From Tritrichomonas musculus (Eukaryota > Parabasalia > Tritrichomonadida > Tritrichomonadidae): a stretch of 64,000 nt of DNA. Below, piece after piece: positions 20,423 to 31,043 of this stretch (its first letter is position 1; every line of letters starts with the position of its first letter). Below the pieces are notes generated by a model. It was not told where the DNA came from. It made no database searches and was given only the letters and a program-made list of their open reading frames with translations. The translations under genes and the position numbers were made by a program. The stretch spans positions 1,116,001 through 1,180,000 of the forward strand of contig JAPFFF010000027.1 in the NCBI GenBank assembly GCA_039105265.1, written 5' to 3'.

Positions 20423-21125
20423 TTTTTATGACAATTTCTCTCATTTTCAGTATTTGGATAATATATCCTATCAGAAAGATAATAATTAATATCGATTTAT
20501 TATAATAATGTTTATTAAGTGAAAAATTTTTTATATATGTTGAAATGTTTTGATGTATACATAATTTAAGAAATAAAAACCATGAAATATTGAAATATCA
20601 ATATATTATCAAATTTCTTGAAATCAAAACTTGTCATTATTAAGAAATTGTTCAAAAAGTGATTTTCAAAATTTAAAAAAAAAAATATTATTTGTTGAAT
20701 TTTATATCAAAAGAACACTTGATTTTTGCAAATGAACTTTTTGAATTGTTTTGAAATTTGATTGATCAAAAAGTTTAATTGAAAATTCTGATATCAAAAG
20801 CTGAGAAAAAAATGCTCGATCTCTAAAATCGATCTCGAGAAGCAGTTCATATTAATTACCCATATCAAATAGTTAATCAATAAGAATTGACTTTTTTGAT
20901 AGATTTTTGCAATGAATAAATTAGAAAGCAAATCGATTCCACAATCTCCGATTCTCGAAATTTTTAATCATGAAATGAAGCCTACATATAATGGTAGATT
21001 TTGAAAGTATTTGGTAAAATTTTTTGGAGAAATGCAATAAGTTCTGTAATGGTAAATATTTAAAATACTTTAAAAAAAAAAAAAAAAAAAATAAAAATTG
21101 TGAGAAATTTTTTAATTAATTAGAA

Positions 21126-21785
21126 TTATATTTGTTCAACGTGAGATATCCCAGTTGTGTCATATACAAATCTACAACACCTTCCAGTATCATAAACTCT
21201 CTTTAATGAGGAGAACGTTAATAGCATGTCTTTCAAATGGGAACGATAAATATATTGCTTTTGGACAAGAAGACCTGAATAAACGAAATCGTTGAGTTTG
21301 TTGATATTTTTAATGTCATTTGGGTTATCAACAAATTCTCTAACAACGATGTTTGATAAAGCATTTGGAATTGAAGTCAAAAGACTAAGAGGATGCAAAA
21401 ATGTTTCAAAGTAGGCTTTGACTCCATTGAAATTTCCTTCAATGTAATTCTTGAATTCTGGGAAAGAATCAGGATTCGCATTTCGTTGTCCCATTCTATT
21501 CATAATTGAATCTGCTTTATTAAAAGAGTCTACGAGTCCATAATCGATCATGAGTTCTTTTGATTTGTTTTCAAATTGTAGTTTAACTCTACCTAGGTTT
21601 TCGTGTGTCAAGTAAATGTGGGTTCCATCATAATAACACGCAACAGGTTCAACATCACTCAAACGAATTCTTGAAGTTTCATGAGTATATATGTCAAAGA
21701 ATTTTACTGTGTGTGTGTTGTACATATTTCCAGCATTCCTTTGATTTGCATTCATTCTATTAAATATTTTAAAAAATGAACTCAT
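21126..21785 (-). CDS. Protein of unknown function (219 aa)
   Basis: Open from ATG 21785 (MSSFFKIFNRMNANQRN). The middle has a beta-rich segment (HTVKFFDIYTHETSRIRLSD ... CYYDGTHIYLTHENLGRVKL), then helices. No signal peptide or membrane segment. Base composition is less extreme than its flanks and the frame is clean, which supports a real gene. I recognise no family; a small WD/PH-like beta domain is possible but unsupported. Confidence 0.65.
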   Translation of the reverse strand: MSSFFKIFNRMNANQRNAGNMYNTHTVKFFDIYTHETSRIRLSDVEPVACYYDGTHIYLTHENLGRVKLQFENKSKELMIDYGLVDSFNKADSIMNRMGQRNANPDSFPEFKNYIEGNFNGVKAYFETFLHPLSLLTSIPNALSNIVVREFVDNPNDIKNINKLNDFVYSGLLVQKQYIYRSHLKDMLLTFSSLKRVYDTGRCCRFVYDTTGISHVEQI

Positions 21786-22507
21786 TTTGGTGACATATTA
21801 AAACTTATCTTAAAAAAGAGAAAAATGTTAAATAAGACAAAATTTGATATAAAAATATGCTCTATACTTATTCAAAATTTTTTTGATAAATTTATGACTA
21901 AAACTTTAACTTTTTCAAAGAAAGCCAAAAAAAAAAAAAAAAAAAAAAAAATATTCACTTCTCTTGAAAAATTTCATTATATCTTATTCTATGGTTTTTT
22001 ATCAATAATATTTTTATATAAAAAGATATATTATGATCTAAGGTTTTATGTAAAAGGGCGGTTGCTCAGAAAATTGTGTGGTTCACAGAATTTAGATTTA
22101 ATTTTTTGAAGGGAAAGTGAAAATGCCTTCTAAAATAATCAATAAAAGAAAATAATGATGTATAATCATTTTAATGTTATAATTAAATTCTTTTTTTCGT
22201 AAAAAAATTTTTTTTGAGTTGTAATATTTATGAAGCTTTTTTGAATGCACTTATATTTATAACTTTTTCAGAAGAAAATAATAGTCCTTTTTTTTGAGTT
22301 TTATTTTTCATAGAAATTATTAAAAATTTTTTGTATTTTTTAATTGGGGGTCATATTTTTTTTCCAAAAAATTATTATTTTGAATTTCTCAAAAAGTTTG
22401 TTTAGACCATATATGCATACAAAAAGTTCATACTGCAGGACTGCGCTATACTATTACACCCTTATTTAAAAGATCAAATCTTGGAGGATATTCAACAACA
22501 GAATCTA
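21786..22507. other. Intergenic, low complexity
   Basis: Contains a long A-run (about 21929-21949). The frame at 21825-22109 is Lys/Phe/Leu-rich and depends on that run, so it is not counted as a gene. The segment from 22470 belongs to the gene-tail remnant described next. Confidence 0.5.
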
Positions 22508-22611
22508 GAAATCAAGAAAACTCAGAAACAAGAAACGAAGAAGAAAAAGAAAGAAATAAAGAAGAAGAAGAAGAAATCGAAATGGGTGGATTTGATGATC
22601 TTTTTGGCTAA
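22470..22611 (+). pseudogene. C-terminal gene tail, first of two inverted copies
   Basis: A Glu/Lys-rich frame ends EIEMGGFDDLFG and stop (TAA 22609-22611). The last 100 bp reappear inverted at 23287-23366 on the other side of tRNA-Arg. Upstream there is no start, so this is a 3' gene scrap. The parent gene is not recognised. Confidence 0.5.
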
Positions 22612-22889
22612 GATTAAATAAAAATAAAAAAACTTTTTTTAATCACAAATATAAATTTATTATATAATAAATTAAAAGCTCAAAAAACGTTTATCAAAGA
22701 TATTAGAATAAAATCAAAATGATTCAACTGTTCATGATAAAAATCCAATTTTTTAATGGGTGTTCATTGCTATAGAAGTATTGCTTTTCATCCAACTATG
22801 CAAAGAATTGGAAGTAGATATTTTGCAACTTATATAAAATTAAAAACAATTTTCGAAAAAAAAAAAATTTGTATAAAAACAATTAAGAA

Positions 22890-22961
22890 GCCCTCGTAGT
22901 GTAATGGATAGCATACAAGACTTCTAATCTTATGGTATGGGTTCGAGTCCCATCGGGGGTA
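22890..22961 (+). tRNA. tRNA-Arg (UCU anticodon)
   Basis: 72 nt. Acceptor strands GCCCTCG and CGGGGGT pair (one G-T), the D arm carries AATGGATA, the anticodon loop is CTTCTAA, and the T arm is ATGGG-TTCGAGT-CCCAT. The base after the acceptor is A. The outermost anticodon-stem pair is C-A. Internal B-box sequence GGGTTCGAGTCCC is present and a T-rich stop for RNA polymerase III follows (ATTTTTGG). No intron. It lies between two inverted copies of a gene tail. Confidence 0.93.
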
Positions 22962-23015
22962 TTTTTGGAATTTTTTTTATAATGCAATCAATCCCTAAAA
23001 AAAGCAAAAAATCTG

Positions 23016-23061
23016 GCCAGCTGGGAATCAAACCTGGGTCTTAAGAATACAATTACTTTTA
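23016..23061 (-). other. tRNA-like 3' fragment
   Basis: On the minus strand this reads a T-arm-like block (CAGGTTTGATTCCCAG) after TTAAGACC, but the T stem pairs poorly and no 5' half follows. Probably a tRNA relic, possibly chance. Confidence 0.25.
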
Positions 23062-23286
23062 ATAATGATTTCAAATCATTTTATATAAATTATTGAACTT
23101 TAAATAGCTATAAATTATGTACCACGATTATTAATTAAATTTTGGTTTTGGTACATAATCAAAGATGTCTTCAATTACGCCAGATATTAGTACAATCGCA
23201 AGATATCTTTTAAAAAAAGTGTTATTCCATTTTTTTTAATTTTTTAGAATTCCTTACATATGATTTAAAAAAAAAATTAACGTTCT

Positions 23287-23366
23287 TTAACCAAAAAGAT
23301 CATCAAATCCGCCCATTTCGAGTTCTTTTTATTTTTCGTTTCTTGTTTCTGAGTTTTCTTGATTTC
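23287..23366 (-). pseudogene. C-terminal gene tail, second inverted copy
   Basis: Reverse complement reads ...CGAAATGGGCGGATTTGATG... ending GGFDDLFG and stop, as at 22508-22611, but lacks part of the Glu-rich stretch. The two copies face each other around tRNA-Arg (about 0.68 kb apart). Confidence 0.5.
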
Positions 23367-23466
23367 TTTATTCTTTATTTGAAATCTGCCCATTTTAATT
23401 GAATAGATTGAAAAGTTTACATCTTTTTAATAACTTTTTTTTAATAAAAATTAATCTCCTCTTTCA

Positions 23467-23478
23467 TTTCATTTTTAC
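23467..23478 (+). promoter_or_regulatory. Initiator-like element of the CDC123 gene
   Basis: TTTCATTTTTAC matches the trichomonad initiator pattern TCA(+1)Y(T/A), placing the start about 21 nt before the ATG at 23492, a typical short leader. TCA is frequent in such DNA, so this is tentative. Confidence 0.35.
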
Positions 23479-23491
23479 AACATTTTTTAAT

Positions 23492-24616
23492 ATGTCAGAA
23501 TATCCTTTTGCATACCCTAGAATTCCCAAACAAAATTATTATGTTGAATCATGGTACCCAATTCTTTCAGATCTGACTTTCAAAACATGGATTTACCATT
23601 TTACACCAGAAGAAGGCAATTTGCTGCATCGTGTTGGACTTAATATTTACAAAAACAATCCTATAGGAAAGAGTGACCAAGAATCAATAGATCAATTCAT
23701 TTCGAAAGTATCAGATTTCTTCAATGAAAACATGAAGAAAGAGTCACCACCAAATTCTGGCTATTTTCTTCGGCTTGGAAGTCGTTCATTAAAAGATGGA
23801 ACATTTGGAAGTCAAAGTGCATTAAAAAGAATAAATGGTCTCCTTTATCAAAGATATTTAAAAGAATATAAATCACTAAAACTTGAAACAAAAAAAGATA
23901 AAATTTCTTGGGTAAATCAAAAAAACGAAATGAATGATCTTTTAAACATCATTGAATGCGATAATAAAGCACTCAAATGTTATACGATTTCAGATATGTT
24001 TGAACTTTTTTTCAATAGTGAAAGAGTTCTTACAGACTTATTCAATGAAAGTAAATATGAATCACCAAAATTCTCTTTAAACTTCAGACTTTGGGATAAT
24101 CGATTAACTTATCAGATGGAATTCAGAGGATTTGTTTATCACCATAAATTTTGTGCCCTTACACAATATGATAACAGAATTTACTTCAATCAGGTATATG
24201 AAAATAAAGAAAAGATATTGCTTGCAATCACAGATTTTTATGAAAATAAAGTTAGGCCAAGAATAGAGTCAAATTGTCCATCTCTTGAAGGAACTTATGT
24301 AATTGATTTTGGAGTCATTTTTAATGATGATCATGTCGAAGAAGTACTTGTTATTGAATTAAACAATTTTTTAATGTCAACTGGTGCATCAATGTTCAAT
24401 TGGATTAGAGATGTTGATATTCTTACTGGGAGAAAGGATTTTGAATTTAGAGTAGTTGAAAAAAACCAATATGATAATATAAATTATGAAGACTGTTGTG
24501 ATCCACAAATTACATTTCTAAAGAACCAAATAAAAGCAAAAATTGTAAATGATAATAAATCATTTATGGAGAAGCATTTTACATGGAGAGCTGATGTTGT
24601 TCCAAATAAAGTATAA
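23492..24616 (+). CDS. CDC123/D123 family protein (ATP-grasp fold)
   Basis: 374 residues from the ATG at 23492 (MSEYPFAYPRIPKQ). The frame is open further 5' but only through hydrophobic AT-rich codons from a TTG, so this ATG is preferred. D123 hallmarks appear in order: RLGSRSLKDG (about 90), RLWDNRLTYQMEFRGFVY, LTQYDNRIYF, YVIDFGVIF and VIELNNFLMSTGASMFNW. In yeast and animals Cdc123 binds eIF2-gamma and helps assemble the eIF2 complex, acting in the cytoplasm; the ATP-grasp pocket binds ATP. The VIELNNF segment fits the metal-ligand strand. Whether this copy is the eIF2 chaperone or a divergent paralogue is open, since the family is often expanded in protists. Confidence 0.85.
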   Translation: MSEYPFAYPRIPKQNYYVESWYPILSDLTFKTWIYHFTPEEGNLLHRVGLNIYKNNPIGKSDQESIDQFISKVSDFFNENMKKESPPNSGYFLRLGSRSLKDGTFGSQSALKRINGLLYQRYLKEYKSLKLETKKDKISWVNQKNEMNDLLNIIECDNKALKCYTISDMFELFFNSERVLTDLFNESKYESPKFSLNFRLWDNRLTYQMEFRGFVYHHKFCALTQYDNRIYFNQVYENKEKILLAITDFYENKVRPRIESNCPSLEGTYVIDFGVIFNDDHVEEVLVIELNNFLMSTGASMFNWIRDVDILTGRKDFEFRVVEKNQYDNINYEDCCDPQITFLKNQIKAKIVNDNKSFMEKHFTWRADVVPNKV

Positions 24617-24791
24617 TTGAACAATCATATTTTAAATTCATATAACTTTAGAATATTTTTGAGACAAATAAACCGGTTTACTAATTAAATTCAATTAAAT
24701 ACATTTTTAAAAAATAAATAAAAATTGAACTATATAGTGTGAATGCTTATTTTTTTTATTTACAATTGTGATATTGTAATTAAAATGATAA

Positions 24792-25700
24792 TTATTTATT
24801 AAACCAGGTGGAATCAATGCCAATGTGATGAAAGACACCATGACAGTCTCCTGGTGGTTTTGTACAATTGTCAACAAAGTCAACCAATCCAAAATACATG
24901 CCTTGTTTTGTTGCAGCTTGCGAAATAGACAATTCATACGATTGACTTCTATCTAATTTTCCATCACCAATCAATTCCTTCATGTTCAACATTCTGTAAA
25001 TTGATCCACCATTTGAATACGAATAGACTCTTTTATGCGAATAAAGGATTGTATGCATTTCATTATCATTTATTGTTATATTAAGTGTTTCTTCAGGCTG
25101 TTGCCTTCTACATGAGTCTTTAAAAACGATTCCCATTAATGAATGTGGACCTTTATCCAATAGTTTTATTGTTTTACCGATGAAACCAATTTTTGGCGTT
25201 TTGACAAGCTCCCAATCTTCTTCTAAAGGCAAAAAATATCTTGTTTTTTCACAAAATTGAACAGAATATAAGTATGTTGTTGTAATTCCTTCATGCAATT
25301 TTGATTTTGGAATTGTTGAAAAGAAAAATTTTTGATCAAAATGATATCTTTTGCTTAATTCAACGTTTAAATAAGATTGATCCATTGAACCTGTATCAAT
25401 CCAGATTAATTTATAACTTAATGATGGTTCGTATTTTTGAATGTATGAAAAGAGTGATTCTAGTGTCTTTATTAAATAATTAGTACGATTGCAAGACATT
25501 AAAGCAATACAAAGATCAGCACTACGGAACGCATCTGGACGGTGGAAATCTTCTCTTAATGAAAATTTAAAAGGATATTTTAATTTGTTTTCATTTTGCA
25601 ATAAAAAATGTATATCATCCTTTAATAGAGGCAATGGTATTAGGGAAGAATACCATATATAGGTAAAAAATATTTGGAAAATAATAATAAAAAGTAGCAT
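24792..25700 (-). CDS. Glycosyltransferase, family-2-like (GT-A), type II membrane protein
   Basis: 302 residues from ATG 25700. An N-terminal hydrophobic segment (about residues 2-24) without an evident cleavage site fits a signal anchor, placing the domain in the Golgi or ER lumen. The catalytic domain begins with a GT-A strand and nucleotide-sugar motif (CIALMSCNRTNYLIKTLESL), then IWIDTGSMDQS, and an acidic EEDWEL that may serve as the metal-binding DxD equivalent. C-terminal GDCHGVFHHIG would sit near the acceptor site. The nearest known families are protist and plant family-2-like transferases; sugar and acceptor are unknown. Transcribed toward the CDC123 gene with its stop 175 bp away. 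Confidence 0.75.
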   Translation of the reverse strand: MLLFIIIFQIFFTYIWYSSLIPLPLLKDDIHFLLQNENKLKYPFKFSLREDFHRPDAFRSADLCIALMSCNRTNYLIKTLESLFSYIQKYEPSLSYKLIWIDTGSMDQSYLNVELSKRYHFDQKFFFSTIPKSKLHEGITTTYLYSVQFCEKTRYFLPLEEDWELVKTPKIGFIGKTIKLLDKGPHSLMGIVFKDSCRRQQPEETLNITINDNEMHTILYSHKRVYSYSNGGSIYRMLNMKELIGDGKLDRSQSYELSISQAATKQGMYFGLVDFVDNCTKPPGDCHGVFHHIGIDSTWFNK

Positions 25701-25736
25701 TTTAAATGTCTATTTGCCCCAAAAAAAAAGGTGACG

Positions 25737-25766
25737 ATCATTTTACATTTAAATGTAAAAAATGAT
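25737..25766. promoter_or_regulatory. Palindrome upstream of the glycosyltransferase gene
   Basis: ATCATTTTACATTT faces AAATGTAAAAAATGAT with a 2-base bulge, 37 bp upstream of the start codon at 25700. Its position suggests a regulator site, but palindromes arise easily in AT-rich DNA. Confidence 0.25.
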
Positions 25767-26210
25767 TTTTAAACTATACTTTTCAAAAATTTGGTAATAG
25801 TTTTCTATTATTCATATAACTTTTTTCATTTAATTTAAAATTTATCGTTATTCATTCTCTCAAAAGACATCGCATAAACCATTGAAACTCTTATTTTTAT
25901 TCAAAAAAATTTACGAGGAAAATATAATTTATTCGGGGATATTTCTTCAATTATTCGTCATATACGGGATATTATTTTTGTTTATCTAATACAATGTTTT
26001 ACATTCAATAGAATAATCCATTTGCAAGTGTTTCAACACAAATTTTTGAGTTAATAATATATATTGATTTGTCTTTTGGAATGAAAATTCACTAATTTGT
26101 TATAACACTTGTTTCTTTCTGCATTAGTGTTCTACTATGTTGTAGTTACATGGTGAAAAAGAATCATATTTTTTAATTCTCTAGGTACAACCATGTAAAT
26201 TGATGTAAAA
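25767..26210. other. Intergenic, divergent promoters expected
   Basis: No gene or repeat recognised. It separates the minus-strand glycosyltransferase from the plus-strand DUF3447 remnant, so it probably held both promoters. Confidence 0.5.
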
Positions 26211-26607
26211 ATGAGTGAATTCTTGAAAGAAAACTCAGATATCATAATATATTTGCATTCTCGAGAACTTATCGAATCTTCTTTAATGGAATTCTTGAAA
26301 AATTCAGATGATCTTGAAGAAAATTATGAAAATTTAATTCGCATTTTTAATGATTACAAAAATTTTGAAAATTCGCAAGATTTAAAAGATGTTTTAAATA
26401 TAATTATTTTTTCAAATAATTATCCTAGAAATTTACCCTTTTTTTCAAAGATTGAAAAAAAATATATTATTTTTTGAGCCAAAAATCATGAAATTCTAGT
26501 CAAATATTGAAAAGTACATGTTTTTAAGATCAACAAACGAATTCTTTTATTTGCATTCAACGAAAAAATTGTTGCTCTTGACCAAAAGATTTTGAATTTT
26601 TTTTAAA
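26211..26607 (+). pseudogene. DUF3447-family gene fragment
   Basis: ATG 26211 opens 88 codons with the family start (MSEFLKENSDIII ... FLKNSDDLEENYENL ... PFFSKIEKKYI). After a stop at 26475-26477 the match continues in another frame near 26525-26600 (INKRILLFAFNEKIVALDQKIL), then fades. It is a 5' remnant with at least one frameshift and no ankyrin part. Confidence 0.65.
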
Positions 26608-27060
26608 GATGGTTTTACAGAGGATGTCCCACAGAAATAAAATTCATTTTTTTTCAATGATTTCTATTTTATTGTTGTTCAAATTAAGAAAAATCAAATA
26701 AATGTAAGCGATAAAGTTTAAATCTACTTATAATTTAGCTGATTCGTGAAAAAAATTAATTCTCAATATCTTTGAAAATATAATTTTTTGTTTTTAAAGG
26801 ATATACAGCATTAGTAGCAGGATTATATTAGTATTTTGCAAAAAAAAGGGCAAAAAAAAAAATCAATTATAGAAATATAATAGATCGAATAGATCCGATA
26901 TTTGGAAATAAAGGATAGTTTGCTATGCTTATTACTAGAATTCAGATAACCACATACAACTTGGAAAGAAATTTGTATTATTAAGTGATAGTATCATTAT
27001 TTATATACTCTAAAAATTAGGATTTCAGATACTATATTATCTCTTTATTGTATTTATTAT
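26608..27060. other. Intergenic, nothing recognised
   Basis: AT-rich stretch between the DUF3447 remnant and the decayed Pmp-like gene. The start and signal peptide of the latter should lie here or further 5' but cannot be seen. Confidence 0.45.
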
Positions 27061-30000
27061 TTAGATTATCCACCTGTGCAAACACAAGCACCATTTCCTT
27101 CAAGATCGCCTGTTCCAGGCACAGCTGATTCCTACATTAACAAGAACTTTCAAGATACAATACCAGCTGATCCAATTGCAGCCAGTGATACTGTGAAACA
27201 AGTTTCTGGTTGTACTTTCACAAATGTTCAAGCCTCAGGATTTATTATCCAAGCTTTTCAAAAGAAATTGAGTGTTTTTGATAATACTTTTATATATGCA
27301 GAAGAGATGGAAAATCCAATGGTTTTCTTTGTCAGATATGACTATTCAGAATTTCATGAAGCATTTGTAATTTCATCATGCACATTTAACAACTTACGAT
27401 ACTTAAAAAGATCTAATGAATGAATCATCTTTTCCATTAATTTTGACGCTCATGTTAAATTTGAATCATGCAAATTTATTAACATTGGTAAAGATTCTTC
27501 CCAAACCTTCTTGAAAATAAATGGAGCCGGATCTCATTTAGAAATTGTATTTTAAGTAACTTTATGTTGTCAGATGTTTTGATTGACGGATGCACATTCA
27601 CACGACCACCAAGTAACATGATCAACTTCCTTTCTGGGTGAAACAAATTCGCAATTCATGATTGTCAATTATTGTGGCAATTTAGAATTTGAAAATATCA
27701 GTGTTGAGTACACCGACGTATCTAAGACATCACTGATTCTGTATTTACAAATTGTATTGTTACTGTAAATTCAACTGTTCATTTCGTCAACCAAAATGCT
27801 AACTCGGTTACAACAATCACAAATTCTGAGTTTGTAAATTGTAAAGCTAACAATTTTGTAGTTACAAGTAATGTTGATTCATGCACAATTTCATTCGATA
27901 ATGCAGCTGAAGCTTGAGGAGCAATTGATTTTGGAAACAAAGCCTTTACCATTCAAAATTCACATATGTCTTTATAAAGACAAATGCAGAAGGTGCCATT
28001 ATATTTGTTCAAACACCAACAGATGCTGTTACTGTTAATAATTGTGTATTTGATTCTTGCATTGGATCAAATGTAAGATGCTTTTCTATCAGCGTTAAAA
28101 CAACTGATTTTACATTTAGTAATAATGTTATTGAAAACATGGTGGAATCTGGAAATAAGGGCTATTTTGGTTCTATTGATTGCAATAATGCACTCCAAAA
28201 TATGGTTCTTCGAAATATTACTTTTCGTAATAATGCATGCAATTCAGATTATGGAGGAGAAACTTGCTTATGGCTTACCAAAACAACTACAATCACATTT
28301 GAAAAATGCAACTTTATCAATAATTTTGCTAAAAAGTCACCTTCCAGTCGTGCACAAAAGCCAGATGGCAATAAATACTTTTCAGGCGATGGTGGTGGTA
28401 TGCAATATGGCTTTTCAAGCTCTATAAACAATGTAAACATGGTGTTCAGAGATAATAAGGCAGTTAGACATGGAGGAGCTCTTGCAATCCAGACCATCCA
28501 AGCTGTAGAAATTATAGATTGTTTATTTGAGAACAATATTGCTGATTATAAATCAGCAAATTCAGAAATGCTGGCAATAAATAACTACTTCAACCTGAAG
28601 GCTGAAGGAAGAGGAGGAGCAATCTATCTGAATCGATCATTTTCCTATGGTAATAATGATTATAAAATGAAAAGTGCCAAAATTGAAGGTTGCACATTCA
28701 TTCAAAATAAAGCTTCTGATGGTTATGCAATATATATTGAAGGTGAGGATACAGGAACAACATTTGTTATCAATCAAAATACTTTCATTGATAACTACAA
28801 CGAAAACACTCTTTCAAGTGAGAAATCTGTTATTTCGTCTGAAATATATGATTTATATGAAGGCAAAGTTGTTGAATCTAACAACTTTACTTTAACAAAT
28901 CCAAATATCATTGTAAAGCCATTAGTGTATGCAAATCACTCCGGAATTCCTCCACAAACACCTTCAGCATCACCAATCATTACAGGAGCAGATATGGGAA
29001 CCAGTACTTCACTAGGTAATCAAAATAACATTCCATTTGAATGTCCAGTTGATAGGGGCTCAATTAAAGTTTCATTATCTTGTTCCACATGCAAAGTTAC
29101 GAGTGGCATCTATTTCATTGCTTATTTTGAAAAGCAAAAAATCACAAAAGTCGAATTTGACCCAAGAGAAATATTTAATGGTGAAACCATTCAATTCTTT
29201 GTTAAAGAATCCGTTGTGTATAATGAAGGAAATCGTTCATTATCATTCAACTCAGGAAGCCGAATAATATTGTTTGAAAAAGATAAGACAGAAAACAATC
29301 TCAAATGTTACGTTCCTTTATCAGAGATTGTAATTGAAGATAACGAATGATCTTCAAATAACAGATGTGAGCAAATTGTTGAAGAACCAAGACCAGTTCA
29401 TGTTTTCATTGAAGTTTCTAAATTTAATGATTTTAATAAAACAACTGAAGATGGTGGAGCTATTCACTTGATTGACTGTTGTCTTACATGTGAAGAAACA
29501 CCATTCACAAACTGTGAATCAAAGAATGGTGGTGGTGATGCCATTTATATCAAGAATGATCTCGACTACACAAACAATGTCACACTCCCAAAGATTGTGT
29601 TCACTGAATGCAAAGCTAAGTACGGTGGGGCAGTATACATCCAATACAAATCTGAAAGAGTTCCAGTCAGAGTCACTAAATGTGATTTTATCAAGAATAC
29701 ATTAACTGACCCAAGTAGCACTTCAGCCAAAGGAAGCGCTTTCTTCCTTAAAACACGAAAATCGCAAGTAAATAGATGCAAGTTCATTGAAAACTCAGGT
29801 GGCTCTTCAGTTCTAGAATTCCAAAGCATTAGCAATGAAGGACGTGCCACCAATTTAAATGAAAATGAATTTCTCGATATATTCGATTCATTCTCGATTT
29901 CTGAAAGTAAATTTGAAGTCACGAAGACATCAATGAGCTCTCTGAGGTTCATTCCTGGAAACATCAAGACACATTTTATTATCAATAAATGCATTTTCAT

Positions 30001-30382
30001 TGGCGATCTGGCCGACAATGCTTACCACATCGAGGGACAATGGAATGATGTTACAAAACAGCAATTATCAATGAAAATTAATGCTTGCAAATTCTCTACG
30101 GATTATAAGAGATCATTGAATTTGGATCCAAGTCAAAATGTTGATTTGAATAATTTGGTTTTCGATTATTCTGGAGATGCTGATATAATTAAGCGTGCTG
30201 CTGGTGTTCCATGGAAGGCCATTACTATTATCATTGCTTCTGCACTCGTTGTGGTTGCCATCGTTTTTATTTCTCTTATTGTTTATCTGAAAAAGATGAA
30301 GAGTGGAAAAGTAATATCAGATGGAAACGACAATGAATATGCCAATGAAACTTTCACATTATTAAATCAAAATTTGATTTAA
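27061..30382 (+). pseudogene. Pmp-like beta-helix surface protein gene, decayed
   Basis: Open segments 27076-27423, 28139-29350 and 29468-30382 are successive parts of one right-handed beta-helix adhesin of the trichomonad Pmp-like family: repeated GGAI/GGxL and FxNN/FxxC units (GDGGGMQYG, RHGGALAIQ, GRGGAIYLN, EDGGAIHL), a C-terminal membrane anchor (AITIIIASALVVVAIVFISL) and a short tail ending NLI. The last two segments share a frame and are divided by one TGA at 29348-29350. Another in-frame TGA lies at 27421-27423, and one near 27916 replaces a Gly of a GGAI unit (EA*GAIDFGN). TAA and frameshifts also occur between 27530 and 28120. The N-terminus and signal peptide are missing. As an intact gene it would have been a surface protein for adhesion. 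Confidence 0.8.
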
Positions 30383-31043
30383 TGCTTTTAGAGCAATATT
30401 TAAAATTAATAATTTAAAAAAACTTTTTTATTATTGTTTGCTTATTTGATTTTAAATACCATAAAAAAGATATCAAAATGTTGAAAATTGTATTTGATTT
30501 AAAAAATTGGTTTCGATTTTTATTATTAATTAAAAAATGAATGTGGAGCCATGATTGGAGGTATGTTTGTCTGCAGGACAGACATTCCTCCAAATATCAT
30601 TGATGTTAAATTTATACTTCTATTCCTTTTTATTTAACTTTATAATTTTAAAGATAATTAATTTAGAAGCAGCATGTTTATTTCGAAATGTATGCAAAAA
30701 AATATTTAAATCAAATATCACTTTTTAAAAAAATATCACGATGATTCAACTATTTATGTAACTGATCTTCCAGAGTAAAGAATCAGAGCAACCTTCGATT
30801 TATATTTTATATGTTTTTTATTTAAAATATAAGATAATTTTCCATGGAAAATGTGTTAAAATATATGCATTTAAATGTTGTAAAATGAGAATATTATTAA
30901 AATATTATTTGAGATAGATATAAATAATTGTCTGAAAAAAAATTTTTTTCTCAATTTCGCTTTTTTTTCATATTCAAAATTTTAAACATGTATTTAAAAA
31001 ATTGAATAGAAATAATTTCAAGATATTTTTCGAACACAATCGA
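30383..31043. other. Intergenic with one strong hairpin
   Basis: AT-rich DNA between the Pmp-like remnant and the Sel1 gene. The only notable structure is the hairpin at 30555-30593. Confidence 0.5.
30555..30593. other. Hairpin, 17-bp stem with 5-nt loop
   Basis: GGAGGTATGTTTGTC and GACAGACATTCCTCC pair with two mismatches around TGCAG, with two further A-T pairs outside. It is GC-rich compared with its surroundings. It could be a small RNA hairpin, a 3'-end element or a tiny element relic. Confidence 0.5.

Larger units (their letters stand above)
18892..21125. other. Gene-poor 2.2 kb with a minisatellite
   Basis: Short frames at 18959-19153, 19491-19754 and 20090-20422 have no recognisable motifs and are biased by AT-rich or repeated sequence. 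The only clear structure is the 54-bp repeat ending near 19880. A long A-run lies at about 21070-21091. Confidence 0.5.

Noticed and set aside
21825-22109. 94-codon plus-strand frame
   Set aside because: Built around an A-run giving polylysine, with no motif; likely chance.
27061-30382. Stop-codon reassignment (TGA as sense)
   Set aside because: TAA stops and frameshifts occur in the same gene, and all healthy genes here read the standard code.
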